From: Hydrangea macrophylla
Lineage: Eukaryota; Streptophyta; Magnoliopsida; Cornales; Hydrangeaceae
Reading direction: 5' to 3'
Assembly: GCA_033977485.1 (NCBI GenBank)
Contig: CM066989.1
Span: 32,031,095-32,095,094, forward strand
Length of the DNA stretch: 64,000 nt
This document shows positions 1 to 10,821 of the stretch, in pieces (within the stretch, counting starts at the first letter, position 1; each line of letters starts with the position of its first letter). The translations under genes were made by a program, and so were the position numbers. Below the pieces are notes generated by a model, which saw only the letters and a program-made list of their open reading frames with translations, was not told where the DNA came from and ran no database searches.

Positions 1-577
1 TAGTTTCTAAAATAAATTACAGTGAGTATTACTAATTCACTCTTGATGTAATCCATGCCCAATTTCTGTTTATATAATGTAGATTAAAACCTGCATGATG
101 TACTGTTAGGAAATCCAGCTCACACAATATTTGTTTCCAGTTGTGCATGTTCCTAGTAACTATCACTGTTGTATCTTTGCTTAATGTTTTTTTTTTGGAA
201 GGTGTATTATCAAGCTTTCTTTATTTCATCAATGTCAAAAGCTGCGATGTTAATTAATTACTACTAGATTGCTATACAAAGATTAGCAGCCAAAAAAAAA
301 GAAGAAAGAAAAAAAAAACTGCTAGTTGTGAAAACATTTAAAATTAATTCCTCATTTGTACTTAAAAGTAATTTGTGGTTTCCACGTTGGATCTTATTTT
401 TTTACACATCTCAAAACCTCATAAAAGCAATACCAAGTATCAACTTTGATGCTGTTTGTTCTCATTCCATGAGACCTCTTGAAAGTTAATCCCAGTTATA
501 TCTGAAATAAAAGTTGGGTTATATGCTATTTGGCTTGCGCCCTTGCTCGAGAGCGAAGTTTTTGACATAAAGGTTTA

Positions 578-604
578 AATAATAATAATAATAATAATAA
601 TAAT
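578..604. repeat. (TAA)n microsatellite
   Basis: About nine consecutive TAA/AAT units lie inside the outer LTR. Confidence 0.95.
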
Positions 605-1017
605 TTTGATTACAATAAATAAATGAATAAAAATAAAAAATATATATTTTTTGGAAAATCTTGGACAAAGGCCCGCACCCGCGGCCCGCGCGAGCGAGCC
701 CTTGCACGAGCGACCCGCTCGCGCGACTGGGCATTTTTCCAGTTCTATCTATTTTTGTATAAGGAACTGTTTGGAAGAAGGTTTAAAGGTTTTTAAGGCA
801 CTGTTTAGGAAATGTGTTATGTCAGAATCTGTTTTTAAAATATTAAGTTAAAAAGACTCGAATTCGCATACGCTCGGTTGTTGTTACTTTCCAGTAATTA
901 TGTATCGTCGCATGAGTCATGTGACATACATGTTTTAGTCGAGTTGACATGCATGCGTGAGATGGTGAGTTGAGAAGAGTCGAGGGAATGTGTTATGTGA
1001 GTTGCGACCCTAATTAT

Positions 1018-1292
1018 CCCAGGTCGATTATGATACGGCAGGTTAATTGGGAAGGATTGAGCCCAGGTTGACTCGGATACGGTAGACCAATCAGCGATGT
1101 GTTATAGCCTTAAATATCCCAAGTCGATTCGGATACGGCAGGTTAATTAAGAAGGACTGAGCCTAGGTCAATTCAGATGCGGAGGCCAGTTCAATCGTGT
1201 CCAGGCCGATTCAGATACGGTAGACCAATCAAGTTATTATAACCTTGAATGTCTAGGTACGCCCAGGCCGATTCGGATACGGTAGGCATATC
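1018..1292 (+). repeat. Degenerate subrepeats in outer LTR
   Basis: Six diverged units built on the phrase CCCAGGCCGATTCGGATACG begin near 1018, 1071, 1118, 1162, 1201 and 1261. They alternate between units followed by a 'caggttaat' and an 'agaccaatc' version, so the original repeat was probably a longer dimer. Such subrepeats are common in long Ty3/gypsy LTRs. Confidence 0.8.
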
Positions 1293-1964
1293 GACAGACA
1301 TTCTAAACCTAACGGTCGTGGGCCGGTGGTTCAGGGGAACCATTGTGTTGGGTCTTGTGGTCGAGGTAAAAGAGTCAGTGAGATGAGTGGGCTGCATTGT
1401 TTCATGCACGGTCACATGTCATATTATTTGAATATCGTTATGTTGATCTTCTATTTCTGTTTAAATGCGTTTCTAACATGTTGAATAATAAATATGGGAA
1501 TAAAAAATGGTAAGGAAGCATGTTTTACATTACAAGCACATGTTTTTAATTCTCACCAGCTTCTTAAAGCTGACGACGTTGATGCGCCCTGGACATTCGT
1601 GTCTAGGTTTTTCAGGTTATGATCAGGCAAGACAGTATGACTATGCTAATTGAGAACATCTACCTGTGAAGAGAAAATTGGATATTACTGCTTATTTACT
1701 TAACTGAACTTGTAATAAGGATTGATGTAATAGATATTAATATTATTGCAAGGCGGGTTGTGCCTTAAGATTACTACGTGCTGTAATAATTATTATGATT
1801 GTAAAATTTTATAATTCTTGATTGCTCTTACTCTAATTTAAATTATTATATTGTTTGACATTTGGGACGAAATCGATCCTTCAAAACTGTCGAGACCTAT
1901 GGGTCCATAAAGGAAATTAAATACTTTCCCTATTTATGCTACGTCGGGGCGTGACAGGATTTAG

Positions 1965-1977
1965 TGGTGTCAGAGCC
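1965..1977 (+). promoter_or_regulatory. Primer-binding site (tRNA-iMet type), outer element
   Basis: TGGTGTCAGAGCC lies eight bases after the LTR end. It is one base away from the standard plant PBS TGGTATCAGAGCC, complementary to the 3' end of initiator Met tRNA. Confidence 0.85.
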
Positions 1978-2149
1978 AGGTTATTATCAGAACAGTTTAG
2001 CCAGGTTATGGTTTATAAGTATAGACCCGATTCCATATTCTGTTAGCTTAAGCTTCGCACACCCGATGATACGATAGGAGGACAAACCCACAGCCCAAAC
2101 GCTTAAGATTATCTCTTTTAAGATTAGTCCTGATATAAGTTAGTGCATT

Positions 2150-2812
2150 TTGTCAGGTATGGATCTGGTTCCACCGTTATTTGTACCAGACTTGTTTGGA
2201 GGACATTGGGTTACCCAGGGTGCGGTAGTTTCGGCTTCTGCTATACTATACCACGTCGCAATCGAGCGGCGGGCAGTGGCAGTAGTGGAGCTAGATTTGT
2301 GGCACCGGGTTCATATACTAGGATTAGTTGATTTGCCTCGCGTTCGTCTAGAGCTTTTATACTTCATAGAGGCTCAGCAATTGGTGTTGTTAGAGATGGT
2401 TCGATTGGTTAATACCGATACCTTCTATATCCCTTTAGATATTATGATCGTGCATGCTCACCTTGAATACTTAGATATACCCCCACTGGTTGTTCCAGCG
2501 GAGGATTTGGTAGTTCCTATTGCTGAGGTTGTTGATGGCAGAGACGTCATGTTGGCCCCCTTTGTTATGGATGGTGACGATGATGAGGAGGATGGTATAG
2601 GTTTGGACGACTTTACTGCTGACCTTGAGGAGGAGCTGACACTTATGCCAGATCTGCCCGAGGAGATGTTGGTAGAGGTGGATGTTTCGGAGCAGACTTC
2701 ATCACCAGCCTCTCAGAGTAGTGGTTTCCATGAGGTAGAGTCATTCCAGGTTCAACGGTTTTGTCCCGTTGACTCTCTAGATTTGCTGATGGCCACTTAT
2801 GGAGATGATTGA
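2150..2812 (+). CDS. Leader ORF upstream of gag, unknown 220-aa product
   Basis: An uninterrupted 220-codon frame lies between the PBS and gag, where most Tekay-type elements have only an untranslated leader. I do not recognise the protein. Its first half is hydrophobic and valine/leucine-rich. The second half is strongly acidic, with a DGDDDEE stretch around residues 141-147 and further D/E runs to about residue 180. There is no zinc knuckle, protease or membrane signature I can name. The surrounding gag-pol is riddled with stops, so an intact 660-nt frame is mildly surprising, but chance cannot be excluded. A shorter frame (2143-2331) overlaps it and looks like a shadow. Confidence 0.35.
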   Translation: MSGMDLVPPLFVPDLFGGHWVTQGAVVSASAILYHVAIERRAVAVVELDLWHRVHILGLVDLPRVRLELLYFIEAQQLVLLEMVRLVNTDTFYIPLDIMIVHAHLEYLDIPPLVVPAEDLVVPIAEVVDGRDVMLAPFVMDGDDDEEDGIGLDDFTADLEEELTLMPDLPEEMLVEVDVSEQTSSPASQSSGFHEVESFQVQRFCPVDSLDLLMATYGDD

Positions 2813-3117
2813 TGACCTAGACATAATTTTGTACATATTAGCAATATTGACGCATAACCCTATCCCTTTTTGAATTGTAATTACATGCATCTGAGTATAG
2901 GGCAATGACCCCATTTTTGGCATTAACTATTGCATGGACGATTTATGTCCCAAACCATATAGATAGGGTAGGCATTGGACTGATCATACTTTTGTATCTA
3001 CTTGACGAGAAGTTATATATATAGTAATACTCTTTTAATGTTGTTGTTGTTTAAACTGATTTATATAATTGTTTTGATTCATGATCCTTACTCTTTTATT
3101 GTTATGATGTGTATAGA
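2813..3117 (+). other. Leader between the extra ORF and gag
   Basis: About 300 bp of AT-rich untranslated leader. I see no motif in it. Confidence 0.5.
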
Positions 3118-5407
3118 ATGGCGGGGAGACCAAGGAGGAATAGGAATCTGATCGAGGAGGCACCTTTGGCTACCGACCCCACGGGAATGTTTGAAGCTTT
3201 TGTCAGACACCTCGAGCGAATTGGAAATCCAAATGAAAATTGACGTGACCACCAAACAGGAGACAAACTGCTGGAAAGATTTTGTGCACTAAGGCTCGAA
3301 CAGTTTGCAGGAACTACAGAACCCTGGAATGTTGAACAGTGGTTGAGACAGATGGACTGTATGTTTGAAGCAGTTCAATGTAATGAGTTGGAAAAGAGGA
3401 GGTTAGCTACATTTCAACTAAACGATGTCGCGGTAGACTAGTGGGACTCAGTAATAGCCACCATCGAGAATGAAGCTGCTATGGGAATGACTTGGACTAT
3501 GTTCAAAGGAAGATTTTTGGAAAAGTACTTTCCATCTACTGAGAGGCACAAAACGGAGAAGGAATTTATGGATCTGACTCAGGGGAATAAATCTGTGCAG
3601 GAATACACTACTCAGTTCGAAAGAATGTCTCGGTTCGCTCCTCATATGGTTGATACGGAAGAGAAGAAGATACGTAAGTATAATCAAGGACTGACGCCGC
3701 AGATTCATTGCTTAACTTTCGGCCACATGGATAAGTCATTTGAGGGACTAGTTGGCTTGGCCACTGATCTGGAAGAAGACGCTCGTGTGAACTGCAAACA
3801 ATTTGACTTCTGGTCGCCTTAGAGAGGTAATTTTGGGAATAAGCCACCGATGTATCGTGCCCAAGGGCAAAAGAGAAATTTTGATGGAAGCAGGAAACCC
3901 CAAGCTAATACCTATCCGACTCAGCCCCGAGCAGGAAAGGGAGATAGTGTTGGAAAATGCTTTAACTGTGGCAACCCCGATCATTTAGCTCGAGACTGCA
4001 AGGCACCTAAGCGCAACGACCGTCAGGATATATTCTGCTATAACTGTGGTGAACTTGGTCACATCAGCAAGTATTGTACTACTCCTAAACGAGTGAGTTA
4101 TGGTCAGCAGGGTCAGACTCGCTTGAATGTTATTATTCCTGATGCTGCTGGGTATGATGAGACAATTTATGAAGAGGGGAACTATGAAGAAGTACAGCTC
4201 GATCAGCAAGCGCTGGAAGGTACATTAACTTTGTTTAATTCCCATGTTAAAGTTTTATTTGACACGGGTGCTGCACTTTCATTCATATCTGTTAGGACTA
4301 TTCAGAGATTGGGCATTTTACCTCACCATTTAGAGAAGGCTTTGAAGGCTACCTCACCATTAGGAGCCACAGTCAAGTTAGGACATGTGTACAAGGATTG
4401 TCCCCTATGACTAGGAAACCATGAGATCCCTGCAAGGCTGATTGTTCTATCGATGAAGGAGTTTGACATAATTCTAAGGATAGATTGGCTCGCTCAGAAT
4501 CAAGCGAAGTCGGATTGTGCGAGAAAGAGAATTACATTCTTCGACGATGGGAATCAATCTTTTGATTTCTAGTGTAACCCCTTGGGAGATATGTTCCTCA
4601 CAAGATGCTTAGCTAACATCGAAGTCGTCAGTACAGAAATGACAGTGTCGTCTATACCTGTAGTCAAGGACTTCGAGGAAGTGTTTCAAGATATTTCTGG
4701 TTTACCGCCCGAGAGAAGTACAGAGTTCTGTATTGAACTTATATCTGGTACTAGACCAATCACTAAGGTTCCCTACAGAATGGCCCCCGCCAAACTGTCA
4801 AAATTAAAAGAACAAGTTCAAGAGCTTGAGAATCTGGGTTTTGTACGTCCAAGTACATCGCCTTAGGGAGCACCAGTGTTATTCGTGAAGAAGGAGGACG
4901 AAACACTTCGGCTGTGTATCGACTACCGGGAGTTGAACCGAATGACTATCAAGAACAAGTATCCCTTACCTCAGATCGACGATTTGTTTGATCAACTACA
5001 AGGAGTACAACATTTTCCAATATAGATCTATGGTCAAGATATCATCAGTTGAGGGTATGGAAGGAAGACACACCTAAGACTGCCTTAAGAACCAGATATG
5101 GCCATTACGAGTTTTTAGTAATGCCATTTGGAATGACGAATGCCCCGACAGTGTTTATGGATCTGATGAACAGAGTGTTCAAGCCTTATTTAGATCAATT
5201 CATCATCGTCTTCATAGATGATATTTTGATCTATTCTAAGTCAGAAGAAGAGCATGAGCAACATCTACGGATTACAATGTAGACGCTCAAAGATCACCGC
5301 TTGTATGCCAAATTCAATAAGTGTGAGTTCTGGTTGCAAGAAGTGAAATTTTTGGGACACAACGTATCATTCCAAGGAATTTCGATGGATTCATCCAAGA
5401 CAGATGC
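3118..5407 (+). pseudogene. Outer element gag-protease-RT (first half), broken
   Basis: Gag starts at ATG 3118. Its frame carries two CCHC zinc knuckles ([14 protein letters not shown] and [14 protein letters not shown], about 3958-4080) for binding genomic RNA, then the aspartic protease motif [12 protein letters not shown] (about 4254-4290), all in one gag-pro frame. Reverse transcriptase follows, with [16 protein letters not shown] and the catalytic FIDD box (about 5211-5222). In-frame stops fall at 3241, 3439, 3820, 4408, 4570, 4864 and 5280. A one-base deletion near 5015 shifts the frame. The gene is then cut by the nested LTR element at 5407/5408, between the RT thumb and the connection region. 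It cannot encode a working polyprotein. Confidence 0.88.
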
Positions 5408-5923
5408 TGTCACACCTGTTCCAAAATTTCATAGTTTTATCGTACATAATTGGAAAGGTGTGAGTATATCAATGTTATTTGATAATTGGATTGAGATGAG
5501 GTTGGCTGTGGGTCAACGGTAAGGTGTCAGTGAGGACACGGGAACATGGCAGTTCATATTCCATGAACATGAGTAAATGGCATTTATATGATTTAAATGT
5601 TATTTGATATATCTGGTATTTCGTGAATAGTGAATTTACCTGAGTAGAGTAAATTCTGGTAATTTTGATATTGTTATATATCGTTTTGAGAACTGTGGTG
5701 AGAATGTGAGTGACACGTTAAATAAAAAGGTAGGTTGTGTAGAGATTTCACATAACTTAGTTTTTAGACGTTATTTTGGACGTAAACGAAACCTAGTCGA
5801 AAACTTTTGAAATTTATAGTTTTCACTCGTAAAGTTATAAAATGGACGTGTGCGAAGTTTCATGGGTTAATTAGAAGTTTGAGAAACTTGTGGGGAGGTA
5901 AACGTAATTTCTAGAACGTTTGC

Positions 5924-5933
5924 CTATATATAG
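5924..5933 (+). promoter_or_regulatory. TATA box of nested LTR promoter
   Basis: CTATATATAG is preserved in both LTRs (second copy 12864-12873) and is followed by an A/T-poor start region. Transcription would begin near 5955-5965. This places the palindrome cluster inside the transcribed 5' leader. Confidence 0.6.
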
Positions 5934-7034
5934 ATGAGGATGAGATTTCATTCTCATCCAAACTCACAAATATCTAGAGAGAGGAGAGAAAAGGGAGATT
6001 GGTGGCCACGGGCTTTGCGACGCCGATTGACGACCGTTCGTCCGTCAGATTTTCTCCAGATTTTAGATTTGAACTCGTGGAGGTAAGATCTACGTTTTGA
6101 TACTACTTAGGCCATGTTTGGAAAATTTTTATACAAATCTTAATCCTAGACTTTTGGGGAAAACCCAGTAAAACTTGTAGGATCGTCCTAAATTTGAAAT
6201 CCGGCGATTAATTAGCCCCCTAGACGATCCTTCAAAGTTTGAAGAGAATCGCACGAGGTATGAATTCTAGATCTATGAAATATATGGATTTTCATGTTTT
6301 GAACATCAACTTTGATATCCTTGGATCCGGGCAAAATTCATGTATTAGTTAGGCCCGTTAATTATGCACGCGAAATTATATGAAAGGCACGTATAAGTGT
6401 TTATGTGAGCATGCTATGTGTCTACTTGGGTCAAAGGGGAGTTTGGTGCAAATTCATGCCGGAGTAAGCTTCTCGTTGTTTGAGAATTTAGTAGCGACGG
6501 CTACTGTGCATGGTTGTAGGCTTGGACTTGCCATGGCACTTGTGGGGATGTAATGGTTGTAGGCTTGGACTTGCCATTGACATCGCGGTTTAAGGCTTGG
6601 ACTTGCCACTACCGGATGAATGCGTACCACTCACCCTAGCGACTATTTTCTATGTGTTTTAGATGCTTAAACCATGAATTGTCATATAAGCGTACATTTA
6701 GAATTGTACGCTCAGCATATAGCTGAGCAGTGGAGATGTACTCCATTGCAGGTAAGAAGAAAGACAAGAAGAAGCGTGAGGAGTGAGGCCGTTGAGGAAC
6801 GCCGGGGGACCACATTTGCATATGTTTTTGTTTTAAATCCTAAAACTTGTGTAAGGATTTGAACATTGTAATACGTTGTAATAGATCCTTGGATTAGTTC
6901 TGTAGTATGGAGATCTTGTAATTGAACGTCTGTAGTTATGTTTTAAATGTTGAAATTGGTGTTGGTTGTGATTGTTGTTGGTATTGAGAAGCATGAGTTG
7001 TTAATTTTCAACACAGGGCTGCCCAGCAGGGGAG

Positions 7035-7366
7035 CAGTCGACTGAACCCAGGATCAGTCGACTGGATCCCATGTGTTTGAGACACTGAAAGTGAATAGTA
7101 AGAAAGGCAGTCGACTGGACCCTTTATCAGTCGACTGAACACTGTAGATTTTTGGCTACTGCTTCTATTAATTACAAAGCCAGTCGACTGGACCCCCTGA
7201 TCAGTCGACTGGACCCCTTTTTGAAAGTGTTGCATTTTGGTTCTACATAACACAGTCGACTGGGTCCCCTGATCAGTTGACTGGACCTCTATTGAGGATT
7301 TAGGGTTTTAGTTTCTGCCAGGCACAGTCGACTAGACCCTATTACAGTCAACTGGGCAGTCGACTG
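7035..7366 (+). repeat. Phased pairs of CAGTCGACTG palindromes (5' LTR copy)
   Basis: Ten-base palindromes or one-base variants start at 7035, 7055, 7108, 7128, 7181, 7202, 7253, 7274, 7325 and 7345, with an extra copy at 7357. Members of a pair are 20, 20, 21, 21 and 20 bp apart. First members are 73, 73, 72 and 72 bp apart. Most copies extend into GGACCC. The DNA between pairs is not visibly repeated. Function is unknown. Confidence 0.9.
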
Positions 7367-7602
7367 AACCTCTGTTATCTGAATTGATTCTTTTGAATGT
7401 GTTTTCACTTGGCCAAAACTTTTTATAACTCTGATTTTAATGGATATTTCAACTCAAAGGGTAATGTTTCCTAAAGTTGTAAATACCCAGGGTTGTTTTA
7501 AAGTTCTTTCCGCTGCGTATAGTTATATGATGTTTGGATGAGCCTTGGTGGCGTGCCACGTGTCCTATTTCCACGCGTAGTGGGATGGGTCATGACATTT
7601 AG

Positions 7603-7614
7603 TGGTATCAGAGC
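7603..7614 (+). promoter_or_regulatory. Primer-binding site (tRNA-iMet), nested element
   Basis: TGGTATCAGAGC starts five bases after the LTR end and matches the plant initiator-Met PBS exactly. Confidence 0.93.
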
Positions 7615-7800
7615 TATAGGTAACAAAACTTTGGGAACGTTCGACAATGAGTGGAGTGTTGAGTGAATTAACACATGTTCTAGATTGCATCCATACATAT
7701 TAGAGATGTTTGATGCATATGTATGTTGTTTTACATACATGATATTGTTATTGTTGGACATGCATAGTGTTTATGCATTGAGAACTACAGGATTGTAATC

Positions 7801-8880
7801 ATGAGTGACGAAGAGCGAGAACTCTCGCCACACACTCGACGTATGAATGACATGACAGAAATGATGGGGAATATGGGTGACATGATCCAAAATATATTCG
7901 AACGGTTACCTCCTACACCTCCATTGGAACCAGAACCGATAGCTGTGGTGAATGTGCCTGAAAATAGGGGTTTAAGATCAATATCCGAACAGTTTGCGAG
8001 GAAGAAACCGATGGAATTTCATGGGACACCCGATCCAACGCTCGCAGAACATTGGATTATGGACATGGAGAGAATTTTTTGATCTATTCCAATGAACGAT
8101 AGGGAGAAAATGGAAAATGCAAGTGATGTACTGAAGGGTGAAGCCCAAAACTGGTGGGTGAATGTCCTAGATCAAGGAGCACCGATTACTTGGGAGGGGT
8201 TCAAGGCAGAATTCAATCGCCGGTTCTTTCCGCGAGCCGCCTACAATGCAAAGAAGAGAGAGTTTGATAACCTGAAACAGGGAGATATGACTGTAACCGA
8301 ATATACTTCCAAGGACAACGCTTTGTTGAGATTTGGAAAGGGTTCCGTGCCAGAGGAAGAAGATAGGGCAAGGAAATTCGAAGAGGGTTTAAGGGAAAAC
8401 ATTCGTCTGAGGGTAGAAACCTACGAACATTCGACTGTGGCAGCAGTACAACAAACAGCGCTAGTGGCCGAGAGTGGAATGGAAAGGTCAAGGCAGAATC
8501 AGCACGGTAAACGAAGCAATGAGGGCGGGGATAGGAACCAAGGTGGATCTTTCAAGAGGCCGTTTCAAAGAGGCTCTGGTTCTAGTTTCAATGATTTCAA
8601 GAGAACGCCAAGTAATCTACCGTTGTGTTCACTTTGCAACCGACCACACTCAGGCCGATGTTTCATGACCAAACCCCAGAGTAGGAACCAAGGTGGGGGT
8701 AGTACAAATTCAACACCCGATATGAGAGGCAAGTGCTATGATTGTGGAGCATTTGGACACCAAACTAAGGATTGCCCGAGGAAGTATCCTCAACAAGGAG
8801 CTAGTTCTATGGCTTCTAGTGGGTCGAAGCCTAGACAATCCAATGACGGGGGACAAAGGACTGAACAACGCAAGGAATAG
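7801..8880 (+). pseudogene. Nested element gag, one in-frame stop
   Basis: A 360-codon capsid/nucleocapsid frame opens with ATG about 190 bp after the PBS. It is interrupted only by TGA at 8080-8082, which replaces the Arg codon expected after ERIF. The retrotransposon gag core (LKGEAQNWW, FNRRFFPRAA, about residues 110-150) is followed by a basic, Gly/Arg/Gln-rich region. Two Cys/His clusters come next: CSLCNRPHSGRC and the canonical knuckle CYDCGAFGHQTKDC (about 8737-8776). It ends at 8880, just before a frame change into protease. The product would package element RNA into virus-like particles. Confidence 0.9.
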
Positions 8881-8888
8881 CATATCAG

Positions 8889-9224
8889 ATGAACCCAGGA
8901 GATATGACTGCTTCAGAGACAGTAGTCTCAGGTATGGTGCTTGTATGTTCACACTTAGCACTCATACTTGTTGACTCGGGATCTACGCATTCATTTGTAT
9001 CGCATGCTTTTGTTGAACATTTGAATGTTGAATCGGCACCGTTAGGATATGAATTATCTATTGATGTGCCACTTAGTAAATCAATAATGACGTCTACTAT
9101 ATATAAGAACTGTGAGATCAAACTAGGCGAGAAGTTGATGACTGTAGACCTTATACCGATTGTGGTGAACCATTTCGACGTGATACTGGGAATGGATTGG
9201 TTAGCCTTAACCAAGCCACCATAG
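8889..9224 (+). pseudogene. Nested element aspartic protease
   Basis: The frame carries the retropepsin active site VDSGSTHSFVS (about 8970-9002) and the flap/helix region ending [10 protein letters not shown]. It would cleave the Gag-Pol polyprotein. It lies in a different frame from gag, the junction being between about 8850 and 8885. A further one-base deletion near 9207-9211 shifts the next part into the RT frame: the expected continuation NQATIDCE is read only in the new frame. Confidence 0.85.
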
Positions 9225-10819
9225 ACTGTGAACGGACGGAGGTTAATTTTTTATCACCGGTACATGGGAACTTTTGTTTCCAAGGGAGTGGGGTTATACC
9301 GCCGCCGTATTTGATTTCAGCTATTCGAGCGGGAAGGTTATTGAAAAAGGGATGTCAAGGATTCTTATGTTCAGTGACTGATGTCTCAGCGACCGAATTA
9401 ATAGTAGAGGATATCCCAGTAGTGCGAGAGTACCCGGATGTATTCCCTGATAACTTACCAGCCGTACTGATTGAGAGAGAGGTTGAGTTCACTATTGAGG
9501 TTATGCCAGACTCAAGACCGGTATCAAAAGCACCGTATAGAATGGCACCACTAGAATTGAAGGAATTGAAAGTTCAACTACAAGAGTTACTTGATAAAGG
9601 TTTCATCCGACCAAGTGTATCGTCGTGGGGAGCTCCAGTATTGTTTGTAAAGAAGAAAGATGGCTCAATGCGTATGTGTGTTGATTACCGGGAACTGAAC
9701 AAGTTAACGATTAAGAACAAGTACCTGTTACCCAGAATTGATGACTTATTTGACCAACTTCGTGGGGCTCAAGTATTTTTGAAGATCGACTTGAGATCGG
9801 GTTATCATCAGTTGAAAGTGAAGGCCGAAGATGTTGAGAAAACAGCTTTCAGAACGCGTTATGGACACTACGAGTTCTTAGTTATGCCATTTGGAGTTAC
9901 CAATGCACCAGCCGCATTCATGGACCTTATGAATCGAGTATTCAAGGATTATTTGGATGACTTTGTGATTATATTCATCGACGATATTCTTATCTATTCA
10001 CCAAGTGAGATAGAACACGAGAACCACTTGAGGTTGATACTTTAGAGATTGCGTGAGAAATAATTGTTTGGTAAATTCAAGAAATGTGAATTTTGGTTAC
10101 GTAGTATTACTTTTCTTGGTCACATAATTGACAAGAATGGAGTATCAGTTGATCCTCACAAAGTAGAAGCTGTATCTAATTGGCAGAGGCCGACATCCGT
10201 ATCTGAAATTTGAAGTTTCTTGGGATTGGCAGGATATTACCACCGTTTTATTGAGCACTTCTCAAAGATTTCTTTACCTATGATAAAGTTGATGAGGAAA
10301 GGAATTACATTTGAATGGAGTCAGGAATGTGAAGACAGTTTCCAAGAGTTGAAGTCACGTTTGACAAGGACACCTATTTTGACAATACCATCCAGAACTG
10401 AGGGGTTTGTGATCTATAGTGATGCGTCGCATCAAGGGTTGGGATGCATGTTGATGCAAGGGGGTAAAGTAATTGCTTATGCTTCTAGACAGTTGAAGAC
10501 GCATGATATTAATTATCCGACTCACGATCTCGAATTAGCCGCGGTAATTCATGCTTTGAAAATTTGGAGACACTACTTGTACGGGAAAAAGTGTGAGATA
10601 TTCACGGACCACAAGAATTTGAAATATATTTTCACCCAACGGGATTTAAATATGAGACAGCAAAGATGGTTGGAATTGATGAAGGATTACGATCTTTCGA
10701 TTGAGTACCATCCGGGAAAGGCGAATGTAGTAGCCGATGCATTAAGTCGGAAGACGCCGAGGAATTTAGCCGACGAGCTAACACAACAAAAAGAATTGGT
10801 AAAGGAGATGGAAGATTAG
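9197..10819 (+). pseudogene. Nested element reverse transcriptase and RNase H
   Basis: RT motifs appear in order: [56 protein letters not shown], the [11 protein letters not shown] region and the catalytic FIDDILIYS (about 9979-10005). TAG at 10043, TAA at 10061 and TGA at 10211 interrupt the same frame. RNase H follows with [32 protein letters not shown] and [14 protein letters not shown] one-base loss near 10816 ends the frame before integrase. The enzymes would copy element RNA into DNA and remove the RNA strand. This copy cannot make them intact. Confidence 0.92.
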
Positions 10820-10821
10820 AG

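Larger units (their letters stand above)
1..1956 (+). repeat. 5' LTR of outer element, 3' part only
   Basis: The region ends in GCGTGACA at 1956, followed eight bases later by a primer-binding site, which fixes the LTR edge. Positions 1-75 match 18822-18895 in the downstream LTR, so the window opens inside this LTR. The implied full length is about 3 kb. It contains a TAA microsatellite (about 578-604), a very GC-rich dyad block (about 660-735) and a family of short subrepeats (about 1018-1292). No gene is visible in it. Confidence 0.75.
5408..7597 (+). repeat. 5' LTR of nested element
   Basis: Begins TGTCACACC and ends CATGACA. It contains a TATA box at 5924, three copies of a TAGGCTTGGACTTGCCA-like subrepeat (near 6517, 6559 and 6592) and the phased palindrome cluster 7035-7366. 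A copy with identical length lies at 12348-14537. Confidence 0.95.

Noticed and set aside
7008..7253. Minus-strand 81-codon ORF across the palindrome cluster
   Set aside because: Its repeated SRL/STD residues are translations of the palindromes in a non-coding LTR.
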